The notes under the pieces were generated by a model. The model was not told the origin of the DNA. It did no database searches and was given only the letters and a program-made list of their open reading frames with translations. Shown in pieces: positions 55,335 through 63,049 of a DNA stretch of 64,000 bases (position 1 is the stretch's first letter; each line of letters opens with the position of its first letter). Source of the stretch: Saprospiraceae bacterium (GTDB taxonomy: Bacteria; Bacteroidota; Bacteroidia; Chitinophagales; Saprospiraceae); contig JABARE010000024.1 in the NCBI GenBank assembly GCA_019187365.1, positions 26,147 through 90,146 of the forward strand, in the 5' to 3' direction. Position numbers and translations under genes: made by a program.

Positions 55335-55407
55335 GCCACCATAGCTCAGCCGGTAGAGCAACGCATTCGTAATGCGTGGGTCCGCAGTTCGAGTCTGCGT
55401 GGTGGCT
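55335..55407 (+). tRNA. tRNA-Thr (CGU anticodon)
   Basis: 73 nt. Acceptor GCCACCA pairs with TGGTGGC, discriminator T. The anticodon loop TTCGTAA between ACGCA and TGCGT arms gives CGU, reading ACG. The T arm carries TTCGAGT. CCA is not encoded. Confidence 0.95.
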
Positions 55408-55414
55408 CAATGGA

Positions 55415-55492
55415 TTCTCACTCCCACTCCCACTCTCACTCTCACTCTCATTCTCATTCTCATTCTCACACTCATTCTCACTCTCACTCTCA
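55415..55492 (+). repeat. Pyrimidine hexamer repeat between tRNAs
   Basis: About 78 bp of CTCACT, CTCATT and CCCACT units fill the space between tRNA-Thr and tRNA-Pro. The complementary purine motif (GAGTGAGAATGAG) is part of the composite repeat near 34.94 kb, and CTCACT/CTCATT recurs at about 55765-55790. Confidence 0.85.
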
Positions 55493-55501
55493 TGCTGAAT
55501 T

Positions 55502-55575
55502 CGGGATGTAGCGCAGCCTGGTAGCGCGCTTCGTTCGGGACGAAGAGGCCGCTGGTTCGAATCCAGTCATCCCGA
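55502..55575 (+). tRNA. tRNA-Pro (CGG anticodon)
   Basis: 74 nt. Acceptor CGGGATG pairs with CATCCCG, discriminator A. The anticodon loop TTCGGGA between CTTCG and CGAAG gives CGG, reading CCG. CCA is not encoded. It follows tRNA-Thr by 94 nt, probably on the same transcript. Confidence 0.95.
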
Positions 55576-55648
55576 CCCTCTTTAATGTGCTGCAGATTCG
55601 CAGCTCTTGTTCAGCGTTATGGATCTTATTGGTGATTCATGCAGCCAT

Positions 55649-55818
55649 GCTGGCTTCGGCTCCGCTGGCTTCGGCTCCGCTGGCTTCGGCTCCGCTCAGC
55701 CAGCGGGGGGAGGGAGCCGAAGCCAGCGGATATATTTTGATCTGCACAAAAAAATGATTCTTCACGCTCTCACTCTCATTCTCACTCTTCCTCCCACACC
55801 TCCTGCTTTCAGCAGGGC
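55649..55818 (-). repeat. Composite repeat, copy B (inverted)
   Basis: Starts with three 15-bp GCTGGCTTCGGCTCC units (55649-55693), then an 18-bp perfect inverted repeat (55676-55693 and 55713-55730), the GATCTGC linker, and the pyrimidine-rich block ending in the CCTGCTTTCAGCAGG stem near 55818. Read on the minus strand it matches 34922-35085 in order, with about nine in ten bases alike over the first 65. It fills most of the 55576-55892 gap, which has no gene. Confidence 0.85.
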
Positions 55819-55892
55819 AAGCCCCGCTGAAAGCGGCTATTTATGTGGCCACACCCCATTCCTCGCTTTCCTTTTAGCTCTCATTCTGGCAC

Positions 55893-56372
55893 TCACTCTG
55901 TTCGCGATCGGTAGTTGTTTACTCCAGCATAATAAATGAGCTTCCATCCCTCGCTGTCTCTCGCGTAACGGCGGATGATCATCCATCCCTGTCTGCGGTC
56001 TTTGATGCGTTCCTCGATCAGCATGTCGGCAAGAATGAGAAACCTCGTTTCGAAGAGTTTGGGGTCAAAAAGCCGATGCATGCTCCACTGATCAGCAGTG
56101 TAGAAATAGTCTGCGACGTCTGGGTCTTCCACGTCGGCTCCGTCCGGAAGTCCCCGCAACGGAAAATCGATGTGGGAAAGCTGGTATGCGCTGTCTGCAT
56201 GGAACTTTGCATAGAACGATGCAAAATCTGCGGGCAGCTCATTTTCGGCAGAGCCAACCCCGGCAGGGGGTGTTCCGGCCTTGCGACAGGCAAAAGCCGT
56301 AAAGAGTAGCCACAGAAGCAGCAGGTTAACCGGCAACCGCCACAGCCCACGCAAAATCTTCATTCTTGTCAT
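55893..56372 (-). CDS. Small lipoprotein, DUF4348-like
   Basis: A 159-residue exported protein. A hydrophobic N-terminus ends LLFTAFAC, a fair lipobox with Cys29 as the lipidated residue. The mature part, DFASFYAKFHADSAYQLSHIDFPLRGL then WKLIYYAGVNN at the end, resembles DUF4348 proteins, whose function is unknown to me. Its start overlaps the 3' end of the phosphopantetheinyl transferase gene by about 40 nt, so the two are coupled. ATG 56372 or 56363 are both possible. Confidence 0.68.
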   Translation of the reverse strand: MTRMKILRGLWRLPVNLLLLWLLFTAFACRKAGTPPAGVGSAENELPADFASFYAKFHADSAYQLSHIDFPLRGLPDGADVEDPDVADYFYTADQWSMHRLFDPKLFETRFLILADMLIEERIKDRRQGWMIIRRYARDSEGWKLIYYAGVNNYRSRTE

Positions 56373-56964
56373 GTTTTATGTTGAAATGGCGAACGCGATG
56401 GTTTGCATGAACGCTTGCACTTGGTATCATGAATTCCCCCTCCCCCAATTCAATTTCCAGGCGGATCTGCCGGGCAAAGGCAAGACCCCTTTGAGCATTT
56501 GCCTTGTAAACGGCCTCTTTGGCCGCCCAGGCTAAGCAAAGGTCGGATAAGTCTTCGCAATCGATCCCTCCCAGTGCCTCACGCTCTGCGGGATCGAGAA
56601 AGCGGGGGGCAATGGTGCGCAATTTGTCGGAATGTTGTTGGAGGTCGAAGCCTACCGGCTGGGATGACACCGCGAGACCGGTCCATTGGCCGGAATGGGA
56701 AATGGACAGAAAGCCTCCGCCCTTTATAAGCCAAGGCCCCTCCTCGCTTTTGGTAACATCGTCACCGGTGAGGCCTGTTGCAAGATGCATCAGGTGTCGC
56801 GATGAAAGGAAATCCCTGCGTCTGAAGGGGTGGGCCCCGGACAGCGCCTCCAGTCCCCAGGAAGTCCAATCCATGGCCTCTAAATAGAACGGTTCACTTT
56901 CAGCGATCTCCCAAAGAAAGATTTGGCAGCCGTCGTCGAATAGCCGGGTCTCCAGGATGGGCAT
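56326..56964 (-). CDS. 4'-phosphopantetheinyl transferase superfamily protein
   Basis: A 212-residue Sfp-like enzyme, predicted to move phosphopantetheine from CoA to carrier proteins. FLSISHSGQWTGLAVSS and WAAKEAVYKA (motif WxxKEAxxK) are present. The metal motif reads GFDLQ where family members usually have GxDxE, so the second acidic residue is Gln. ATG 56964 gives the normal size; a longer frame begins at 57099. Lies 11 bp after the ubiX gene on the same strand. The target carrier protein is not in the window. Confidence 0.87.
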   Translation of the reverse strand: MPILETRLFDDGCQIFLWEIAESEPFYLEAMDWTSWGLEALSGAHPFRRRDFLSSRHLMHLATGLTGDDVTKSEEGPWLIKGGGFLSISHSGQWTGLAVSSQPVGFDLQQHSDKLRTIAPRFLDPAEREALGGIDCEDLSDLCLAWAAKEAVYKANAQRGLAFARQIRLEIELGEGEFMIPSASVHANHRVRHFNIKHDKNEDFAWAVAVAG

Positions 56965-56975
56965 GATTGCGGGAA

Positions 56976-57524
56976 TTAGCTGCCCCACCGGAAGGAGTCC
57001 GTGTGCACACCGCACAATTCCAATGCACGGTCGGTCACGGTACTTGCGAGGGCTTCCAGGTCGGGGGGGTGAGAATAAAATGAAGGGATGGCGGGGCATA
57101 CGATGGCGCCGGCACGGGTTACCCGCTTCATATTTTCAATGTGGATCAGGCTCAGGGGGGTCTCACGAAAAACCAATACGAGTTTGCGTCGTTCTTTGAG
57201 CATCACGTCAGCTGCCCGGGTCATCAGGTCGTCTGAAACGCCATTCGCGATGCGACCGAGCAGGCCAGCCGAACAGGGGCAGACAATCATGCCATCATAA
57301 CGCGCTGAGCCCGATGCAAATCCTGCTGAAAAATCCCTGTTCCCATAACGGCGGAAGGGAATAGAATCCACCGGGTAAGCGGGGTTTTCGAGTTGCCAGT
57401 TGGTCAGGGCGTTTTCGCTAAAAACGACATCAACGGTATGCTCTCCGATCCTTTGAAGGGTTCTTAACAAGGCCGCAGCATAAATTGAGCCGCTGGCACC
57501 ACCGACACCGATAACGAGTTTCAT
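56976..57524 (-). CDS. ubiX: UbiX family flavin prenyltransferase
   Basis: A 182-residue enzyme predicted to make prenylated FMN, the cofactor of UbiD-type decarboxylases. MKLVIGVGGASGSIYAAALL begins the FMN fold; CPCSAGLLGRIANGVSDDLMTRAADV and LVFRETPLSLIHIENM are the conserved core. ATG 57524 is the family start. An upstream in-frame ATG at 57599 overlaps the folC stop as ATGA and would add 25 residues, so coupling from there is possible. No ubiD gene is in the window. Confidence 0.92.
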   Translation of the reverse strand: MKLVIGVGGASGSIYAAALLRTLQRIGEHTVDVVFSENALTNWQLENPAYPVDSIPFRRYGNRDFSAGFASGSARYDGMIVCPCSAGLLGRIANGVSDDLMTRAADVMLKERRKLVLVFRETPLSLIHIENMKRVTRAGAIVCPAIPSFYSHPPDLEALASTVTDRALELCGVHTDSFRWGS

Positions 57525-57598
57525 AGAGAGGAAAGGCGATACGGCCGGCAAGATACGGAGGTTCGACATGCTGATCTCTAAGCGTACATTGTCAGCCA

Positions 57599-58906
57599 TC
57601 AGGCATGCAGATCGTACCGCTCGAGCACCTCACCCACCACAAAAATGCTCCCGGTTACCACTACCAGGTCATCCGTTTGTGCGTTTCGCAGGGCCTGAGC
57701 AAACCCTCGGCGAACCGAGCGATAAGGGGTTCCCTTTAGTCCGTATGGGGCTGCCAGCACCTTGAGGTCCCCGGCATTCAGGGCACGGGGAATTTTTGCC
57801 TGCACGAAATAGTACTTTGCCTGAACCGGCAATTGGCTAAGTACCGGAGTCAGGTCTTTGTCTCGCACAAATCCGCATACGATGTGCAATTGAAGCCGGG
57901 GATAAGCTCCCAGCTGCCGGACAAGATAGCGGATGCCGTCTTCGTTGTGTGCACTCTCACAAACGACCACGGGTTGGGTCTGCAATACCTGCCATCTGCC
58001 CGCAATCCGGGTGTATTGCCTCACATTTTCCAGGGCATGGATGATGCGATCGACGGAAAATTTTACCCTCAAATGTTCCCCGAGCAGAAGGGAGGCCGCC
58101 AGCACAGTGCGGATGTTCTCGGCCTGGTAGAGTCCCTTGAGTTCAGGGATCAGCTTCACCTGACGGTCTCCCATCCTGAAATGAATTCCACCCAGGCTGG
58201 TTTGAGTGGTTTCAAAGGTGAAGCCTTCGACGAGTTTTTCCGCTTCGAACAGGGCAGCTCCCTCTGCACAGACTTTTTGTTCAAAAACAGGAATGGTTTC
58301 ACTCTGATGTCTTCCCAAAAGGACCTTGCTTCCGGGTTTAATGATCCCGGCCTTTTCTGCTGCGATGGCTTCCAGCGTATTGCCCAGGATGTCGGCATGA
58401 TCCCAGCTGATGTTGGTAATGATGCACAGGGGCGCTAGCAGGATATTGGTCGAATCGAGTCTGCCGCCAAGACCCGTCTCGACAACCGCCCATTCTACGC
58501 GGCTATCTGAAAAATAACAAAAGGCCATGGCAACCAGCATTTCAAAATAGGATGGGCGTATGGCCTCAATCAAATTCCGATTTTGTTCAACAAATTGCAG
58601 GACCCAAGGCTTGGGAACGCATTTGCCATCCATTTTAATGCGCTCGCGAAAATCCACATAATGCGGGGATACATAAAGTCCTGTTCGGTAACCGTTGGCT
58701 TGCAACACCGCCGACAACATGTGCGACACACTACCCTTGCCGTTTGTGCCCGCAATGTGGATCGCTTTGAAATTGTTTTGGGGATTACCCAGGCCTTCGC
58801 ACAATTTCCGGATGTTGCCAAGGTCCTTTTTAAAAGCGGAGGCGCCCTGCCGGTGGTACATCGGCAACGTATCGAGCAAAAATTGTTGCAGTTCTCTGTA
58901 GTTCAA
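57599..58906 (-). CDS. folC: Folylpolyglutamate/dihydrofolate synthase
   Basis: A 435-residue FolC, adding glutamate to dihydropteroate and folates. The ATP loop GTNGKGS is at 53-59, with YVSPHYVDFRERI, VVETGLGGRLDSTN and ITNISWDHADILG following in the usual order, and a C-terminal ligase domain with VVTGSIFVVGEVL at the end. Full length. It follows the aat gene by 37 bp and may share an operon with it and the downstream ubiX gene. Confidence 0.95.
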   Translation of the reverse strand: MNYRELQQFLLDTLPMYHRQGASAFKKDLGNIRKLCEGLGNPQNNFKAIHIAGTNGKGSVSHMLSAVLQANGYRTGLYVSPHYVDFRERIKMDGKCVPKPWVLQFVEQNRNLIEAIRPSYFEMLVAMAFCYFSDSRVEWAVVETGLGGRLDSTNILLAPLCIITNISWDHADILGNTLEAIAAEKAGIIKPGSKVLLGRHQSETIPVFEQKVCAEGAALFEAEKLVEGFTFETTQTSLGGIHFRMGDRQVKLIPELKGLYQAENIRTVLAASLLLGEHLRVKFSVDRIIHALENVRQYTRIAGRWQVLQTQPVVVCESAHNEDGIRYLVRQLGAYPRLQLHIVCGFVRDKDLTPVLSQLPVQAKYYFVQAKIPRALNAGDLKVLAAPYGLKGTPYRSVRRGFAQALRNAQTDDLVVVTGSIFVVGEVLERYDLHA

Positions 58907-58943
58907 AGCCTGGCGCTTAAATTATAGGGTCGTGTTCATATCC

Positions 58944-59696
58944 TCAGTTGGCTGCCGGACCATCCCCAGCCTTATTCTCAAAAACAATCTGCTCCAATGA
59001 AAATACATGCGCAGGGCGTGCCCAGGACTCCCCAATGATGGGGTATTGCCGGTTCTCTTCCAGTATGTTATCAAATGCCTTTCTGGAATAAAGTCTTGCT
59101 CCCATCGATTTCAGGTGTTCTGTGTCCTGCTGACAGTCAATCCAATGGAAGCCCCGTTGGACGAGTTCGGAGCAAAGTGCCACGAGGGCAAGTTTCGATG
59201 TGTTGGGTTTAATGGAAAACATGGATTCCCCGCAAAACATTCGCCCGATGGCAAGTCCATATAATCCGCCGACTGGTTCTGACCCTTCCCACACTTCCGT
59301 GCAGTGAGCGAGCCCCAGTTCATGCAATCGGGTAAAGGCTTCTACCACCTCTTTGTGGATCCAGGTATCCGTTTGGCCATTTCTCGGGATGCGCCGGCAT
59401 CGCCCGATGACCTCGCTGAAAGCAAGGTCAAAACTCACGCGATACTGCCCCTTCCGGATCAGCGATCTCATGCTGTGAGAGATGCGGACGGCTTCGGGCC
59501 TGAGCATGAGTCTGGGTGCCGGGGAAAACCACATAACTGGCCACCCTTCGGGGTACCAGGGAAATATTCCCCGGGAATAAGCAGCCAGGAGGCAGCCGGT
59601 TTCCAGGTTTCCACCGCTTCCGACCAGGCCTGTCCGGCTGCGCGTACGGGAAGCCGAAAAAGGGAACGCCTGGTCATCTACGTGGAATACCCGCAT
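58944..59696 (-). CDS. aat: Leucyl/phenylalanyl-tRNA-protein transferase
   Basis: A 250-residue enzyme that adds Leu or Phe to proteins with N-terminal Arg or Lys, creating substrates for ClpS-ClpAP. Signatures: GCLLAAYSRGIFPWYPEG and VMWFSPAPRLMLRP near the start, then GGLYGLAIGRMFCGESMFS, SKLALVALC and DCQQDTEHLKSMGARLYSR. ATG 59696 is chosen; the longer frame begins at 59720. Lies 160 bp after clpS on the same strand, giving a two-part N-degron module. Confidence 0.95.
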   Translation of the reverse strand: MRVFHVDDQAFPFSASRTRSRTGLVGSGGNLETGCLLAAYSRGIFPWYPEGWPVMWFSPAPRLMLRPEAVRISHSMRSLIRKGQYRVSFDLAFSEVIGRCRRIPRNGQTDTWIHKEVVEAFTRLHELGLAHCTEVWEGSEPVGGLYGLAIGRMFCGESMFSIKPNTSKLALVALCSELVQRGFHWIDCQQDTEHLKSMGARLYSRKAFDNILEENRQYPIIGESWARPAHVFSLEQIVFENKAGDGPAAN

Positions 59697-59856
59697 GTGA
59701 TTTGCAAATGCAAGGTACAAAGAACCCGAAGCCCTCCTCCTTTATCGGCACTCATTCCAATTGCTCATTTGTAGCGGCAGACGCAGTTGGTGCCCGGTCT
59801 CATTCAATCTGGCCAGACCGTTCATTCAATCGGTTGCAGCGAAGTATTCGGTAAGT

Positions 59857-60159
59857 TCAGACCGGGATCGTCTCAATGATAGCCGATAAACCCCTTTCGC
59901 AGAGTGCGTCCTTCATCGGTTTGAGTACATCATAACCTGCCGTCATAACGACGGCTCTTCCTTTGAAATGAACGAGGAGAGAGAGTTGTTCTGCCTGTTC
60001 AAAGGTGTGTCGGCAAACGTCCACGAGACATTCTATGACCCAATCAAAAGTATTGACTTCGTCGTTCAACAGAACGAGTTCGGCAATTTCTCCCGTCGCG
60101 TCTTCCAATTGCACTTCTTCCTCAAGTGCTTCCCAGCTTGCAGGGTTTGATTTTGGCAT
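59857..60159 (-). CDS. clpS: ATP-dependent Clp protease adaptor
   Basis: A 100-residue ClpS, which binds N-terminal bulky hydrophobic residues and hands the protein to ClpAP. LVLLNDEVNTFDWVIECL gives the binding-pocket segment and LSLLVHFKGRAVVMTAGYDVL the conserved VHxxG element. The first 20 residues are acidic, fitting the disordered arm. It lies 7 bp after the peroxiredoxin gene and upstream of aat. clpA and clpP are not in the window. Confidence 0.93.
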   Translation of the reverse strand: MPKSNPASWEALEEEVQLEDATGEIAELVLLNDEVNTFDWVIECLVDVCRHTFEQAEQLSLLVHFKGRAVVMTAGYDVLKPMKDALCERGLSAIIETIPV

Positions 60160-60166
60160 AGCGGAA

Positions 60167-60640
60167 TCAGTTGATCGTACTCAATGTTTTATTCAACGCA
60201 TCGAAGTTAGGCAATTCTCCGGCATTTTCCAAAATTTCTATATAGCGTACCAAGCCCTCGGCATCGATAACGAAGGCAGACCTTTTAGACACGCCCCGTA
60301 GGCCAAAAGAAAATTCTTCATAGAGGCAGGAGTATGCACGGGAAGCCGTTTTGTTGAAATCCGAAAGCAGCGGATATGAGATGTTTAATTCTTCTTTATA
60401 TCTCGCAAGGGTAAAGGGAGAATCGACAGAAATGCCAAGCACCTGGGCATTTTGGGTATCATAAGCCGCCAGCCCGTCTCTGACCATGCACAGTTCACGG
60501 GTACAAACTCCCGTAAATGCAAAAGGAAAGAAGAGCAGTACGACATTCTTATCTTTAAAGTCTGATAAGTTCACGACTTTTTTCTCGGTGGAAATGAGCG
60601 AAAAAGACGGTGCCCTTTCACCTATTTTTAGTCCTGCCAT
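60167..60640 (-). CDS. Peroxiredoxin (AhpC/TSA family)
   Basis: A 157-residue thiol peroxidase. FPFAFTGVCTRELC gives the peroxidatic Cys46 with an extra Cys at 51, and the fold runs PSFSLISTEKKVVNLSDFK to KRSAFVIDAEGLVRY. The pattern is closest to AhpE-type 1-Cys or atypical peroxiredoxins. First gene of a same-strand run with clpS 7 bp downstream. The promoter -7 box (60662-60669) sits back to back with that of the EamA gene. Confidence 0.92.
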   Translation of the reverse strand: MAGLKIGERAPSFSLISTEKKVVNLSDFKDKNVVLLFFPFAFTGVCTRELCMVRDGLAAYDTQNAQVLGISVDSPFTLARYKEELNISYPLLSDFNKTASRAYSCLYEEFSFGLRGVSKRSAFVIDAEGLVRYIEILENAGELPNFDALNKTLSTIN

Positions 60641-60661
60641 AGAGTTCTTTTAAAGCGGGCA

Positions 60662-60677
60662 CAAAAATAGATATTTG
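60662..60677. promoter_or_regulatory. Back-to-back -7 boxes, peroxiredoxin and EamA genes
   Basis: 60662-60669 reads TATTTTTG on the minus strand (exact match, 21 nt before the peroxiredoxin ATG). 60670-60677 reads GATATTTG on the plus strand (7 of 8, 20 nt before the EamA ATG). No base separates them, so the two polymerase sites overlap. Confidence 0.55.
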
Positions 60678-60697
60678 CCACAATTTACCGAATTCAA

Positions 60698-61606
60698 ATG
60701 GATGCCCGCAAAAAAGCCATATTTCAGTTGCACCTTGCCGTCTTTCTATTCGGATTTACGGGGATCCTGGGCAAGCTCATCCTTCTCCCTGCATTGACCC
60801 TGGTTTGGTGGAGGTCCTTGTTGAGCTGGATGTTTATGTTGCCGCACCTCAAGAAGGCAGGTGGACTGAAATCCCTGGACCGCAGGCAGTACTGGATTTA
60901 CCTCGGGATCGGTGGAGTGGTCGCATTGCACTGGATCTGCTTTTACGGATCCATTAAATTGTCCAACTCGTCCGTCGCCATGGTCTGTCTTGCGTTTATT
61001 CCCATTTTTACCGCGTTTTGCGAGAGCATTTTCCATTGGCAACCTCTCCGGAAGGTAGATGTACTCACCGGTTGCCTCACCATTCCCGCCATGTGGCTCA
61101 TTCTTCAAAACATTGATTTACAGTATCGACTGGGCTTTTTCGTCGGTGTTCTTGCCGCCTTGCTGTCAGCTGTTTTCGTGACGCTCAACAAAAAGTACAT
61201 TCACGGGGCCGGACCCATACAAATTTCGTGGCTCGAGCTTTTCGCAGTATGGCTGGTTCTCAGTGTGTTGCTTCCTTTTTACTCTATGAGTGCTCCTCAG
61301 GCGGCCTTTTTGCCCGACCTCAGCTCGGCGGTCTACCTGGTGGTTCTTTCTTATTTCTGCACCGCACTGGCATACGTAATGAGCCTGAAAGCACTTTACC
61401 ACACAAGTGCCTTTTCTGCCATGCTCGCCTTTAACCTCGAACCCGTGTATGGCATACTCTTCGCAATGGTCCTTCTGAAGGAACACAAAGAACTCAACGC
61501 ACCATTTTACCTGGGAGTGGCCATCTTGCTTTCCGCTGTTTTCCTGTACCCCATGTTAAAGAAGCGCTTTCCCGGAAAACTCAATCCTATGGAGCACGTC
61601 AAATAA
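60698..61606 (+). CDS. EamA/DMT family transporter
   Basis: A 302-residue membrane protein with ten hydrophobic helices in two EamA halves. FLFGFTGILGKLILLPALTLVWWRSL and ALHWICFYGSIKLSNSSVAMV mark the first half; SAMLAFNLEPVYGILFAMVLLKE marks the second. Such carriers export amino acids or other metabolites; the substrate is unknown. Single gene, divergent from the peroxiredoxin. Confidence 0.9.
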   Translation: MDARKKAIFQLHLAVFLFGFTGILGKLILLPALTLVWWRSLLSWMFMLPHLKKAGGLKSLDRRQYWIYLGIGGVVALHWICFYGSIKLSNSSVAMVCLAFIPIFTAFCESIFHWQPLRKVDVLTGCLTIPAMWLILQNIDLQYRLGFFVGVLAALLSAVFVTLNKKYIHGAGPIQISWLELFAVWLVLSVLLPFYSMSAPQAAFLPDLSSAVYLVVLSYFCTALAYVMSLKALYHTSAFSAMLAFNLEPVYGILFAMVLLKEHKELNAPFYLGVAILLSAVFLYPMLKKRFPGKLNPMEHVK

Positions 61607-61631
61607 ATGGCCGGCGAATGAACCGCCATCC

Positions 61632-61639
61632 TATATTTG
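61632..61639 (+). promoter_or_regulatory. -7 box for superoxide dismutase
   Basis: TATATTTG is an exact TAnnTTTG match, 31 nt before the ATG at 61671. Confidence 0.6.
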
Positions 61640-61670
61640 CGTTCTCTTGTAACCAACAAAACAACGCGTT

Positions 61671-62279
61671 ATGGCTTTTTCCCTTCCAGATCTACCCTAC
61701 CCGCATCAGGCGCTTGAACCCCATTTCGACACCAGGACCATGGAGATCCACCACGGAAAACACCATGCTGCCTATACGGCAAATTTAAACGCGGCCATTA
61801 AGGATACAGAACTCGAATATCGCTCCATCGAAGAAATTCTCCGTTCGCTGGATATGAGCAACATGCCGCTGAGAAACAACGGTGGCGGTTACTACAACCA
61901 CTGTCTTTTCTGGAATGTTTTGTCTCCGCACGGTGGAGGCGAGCCAAAAGGCGCTTTTATGGAAGCTATTTCCAGGGACTTTGGCAGTTTCGATGCTTTT
62001 CGCGAAAAATTCAGCCAGGCCGCTATGGGTAGGTTTGGCTCAGGGTGGGCATGGTTGTGCGTTCACAAAGGAGGCAAACTCGACATCTGCAGTACGGCCA
62101 ACCAGGACAACCCCCTTATGCCTTCAACGGGATGCGGTGGCACCCCGGTTCTTGCGCTCGACGTATGGGAACATGCCTATTACCTGTTGTATCAGAATCG
62201 CCGGGCCGATTTCGTCAATGCGTTTTTCAACCTCATCAACTGGGACAATGCAGAGAAGCGCTACCATGAAAACAGCTGA
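61671..62279 (+). CDS. sodA: Superoxide dismutase, Mn-type
   Basis: A 202-residue Fe/Mn superoxide dismutase, converting superoxide to peroxide and oxygen. Metal ligands lie in the HHGKHHAAY segment, in YYNHCLFW and in DVWEHAYY. NNGGG before the second His and TANQDNP (the active-site Gln in the C-terminal half) point to Mn rather than Fe; Fe enzymes usually have AAQ and AGTP-type segments. The usual GGGHxNH reads GGGYYNH, a modest change. No signal peptide, so cytoplasmic. The cutC gene starts 33 bp later. Confidence 0.93.
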   Translation: MAFSLPDLPYPHQALEPHFDTRTMEIHHGKHHAAYTANLNAAIKDTELEYRSIEEILRSLDMSNMPLRNNGGGYYNHCLFWNVLSPHGGGEPKGAFMEAISRDFGSFDAFREKFSQAAMGRFGSGWAWLCVHKGGKLDICSTANQDNPLMPSTGCGGTPVLALDVWEHAYYLLYQNRRADFVNAFFNLINWDNAEKRYHENS

Positions 62280-62312
62280 GTTTTCGGCATACGGCATTTG
62301 AATGAATTGCCT

Positions 62313-63026
62313 ATGCAGTCCGCGTCATTCACACTCGAACTTTGCTGTGCGGACATCCATTCCGTTCAAACTGCGGAATGTTACGCCGTTCCGGCCATCG
62401 AGCTGTGTACTGACCTCAGCTGTGGCGGACTTAGCCCTTCTCTGGGGTTGATCCGACAATCGCGCAAGTTGTTTTCAGGTGAAATGGGGGTGCTGATCCG
62501 TCCACGCAAAGGAAATTTCTGCTACACTCCGCTTGAACAGGAAGTCATGCTCGACGAACTCGCTGCTGCCCGCGATGAAGGTGCCGATTTTTTAGTGCTG
62601 GGTTGTCTGTTGAAGGACGGCGATCTCGACCGGACTTTTATGGAACGGTTGATCGAGCGAAGCAACGGCATTCCGCTGACATTTCACCGGGCATTCGACT
62701 TCTCGCCACAGCCTGAATTATTGCTGGACCGGCTCATGGATATGCAAATCGACCGCATCCTAAGCGGTGGCGGGTGCAGCCGTGCAGTAGATGGCATTGA
62801 AAACCTCAACACGTGGCGGGCAATTTCCGGAAAGCGCATGGAGTGGGTTGCCGCGGGAAGCATAGACCATACCCAGGTACAACAGATTGTTTCGTCAACC
62901 GGCATTCGGCGAATCCATTGTGCGCTCCGAAGGAAAACGAAACAAGCTGTCCAGCCCATTCAGCTCGGCAGTCCCGATGAAATCGACAATGCCAGTCTCA
63001 AGGCTATGCTGGATGTCAAATTCTGA
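62313..63026 (+). CDS. cutC: CutC family protein
   Basis: A 237-residue TIM-barrel protein of the CutC family, named for copper homeostasis though the direct role is debated. LELCCADIHSVQTAE, RIELCTDLSCGGLSPS-like IELCTDLSCGGLSPS, VLIRPRKGNFCYTPLE and TFHRAFDFS are conserved blocks; LSGGGCSRAVDGI follows. ATG 62313 is chosen over an in-frame TTG at 62298. Lies 33 bp after sodA and is probably co-transcribed. Convergent with mtgA, 23 bp away. Confidence 0.93.
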   Translation: MQSASFTLELCCADIHSVQTAECYAVPAIELCTDLSCGGLSPSLGLIRQSRKLFSGEMGVLIRPRKGNFCYTPLEQEVMLDELAAARDEGADFLVLGCLLKDGDLDRTFMERLIERSNGIPLTFHRAFDFSPQPELLLDRLMDMQIDRILSGGGCSRAVDGIENLNTWRAISGKRMEWVAAGSIDHTQVQQIVSSTGIRRIHCALRRKTKQAVQPIQLGSPDEIDNASLKAMLDVKF

Positions 63027-63049
63027 ATTCCCTGGGTAAAGCCAGGGTG

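Noticed and set aside
55607..55939. 110-codon plus-strand frame
   Set aside because: Made largely of the GGCTTCGGCTCC repeat and pyrimidine tract of composite copy B.
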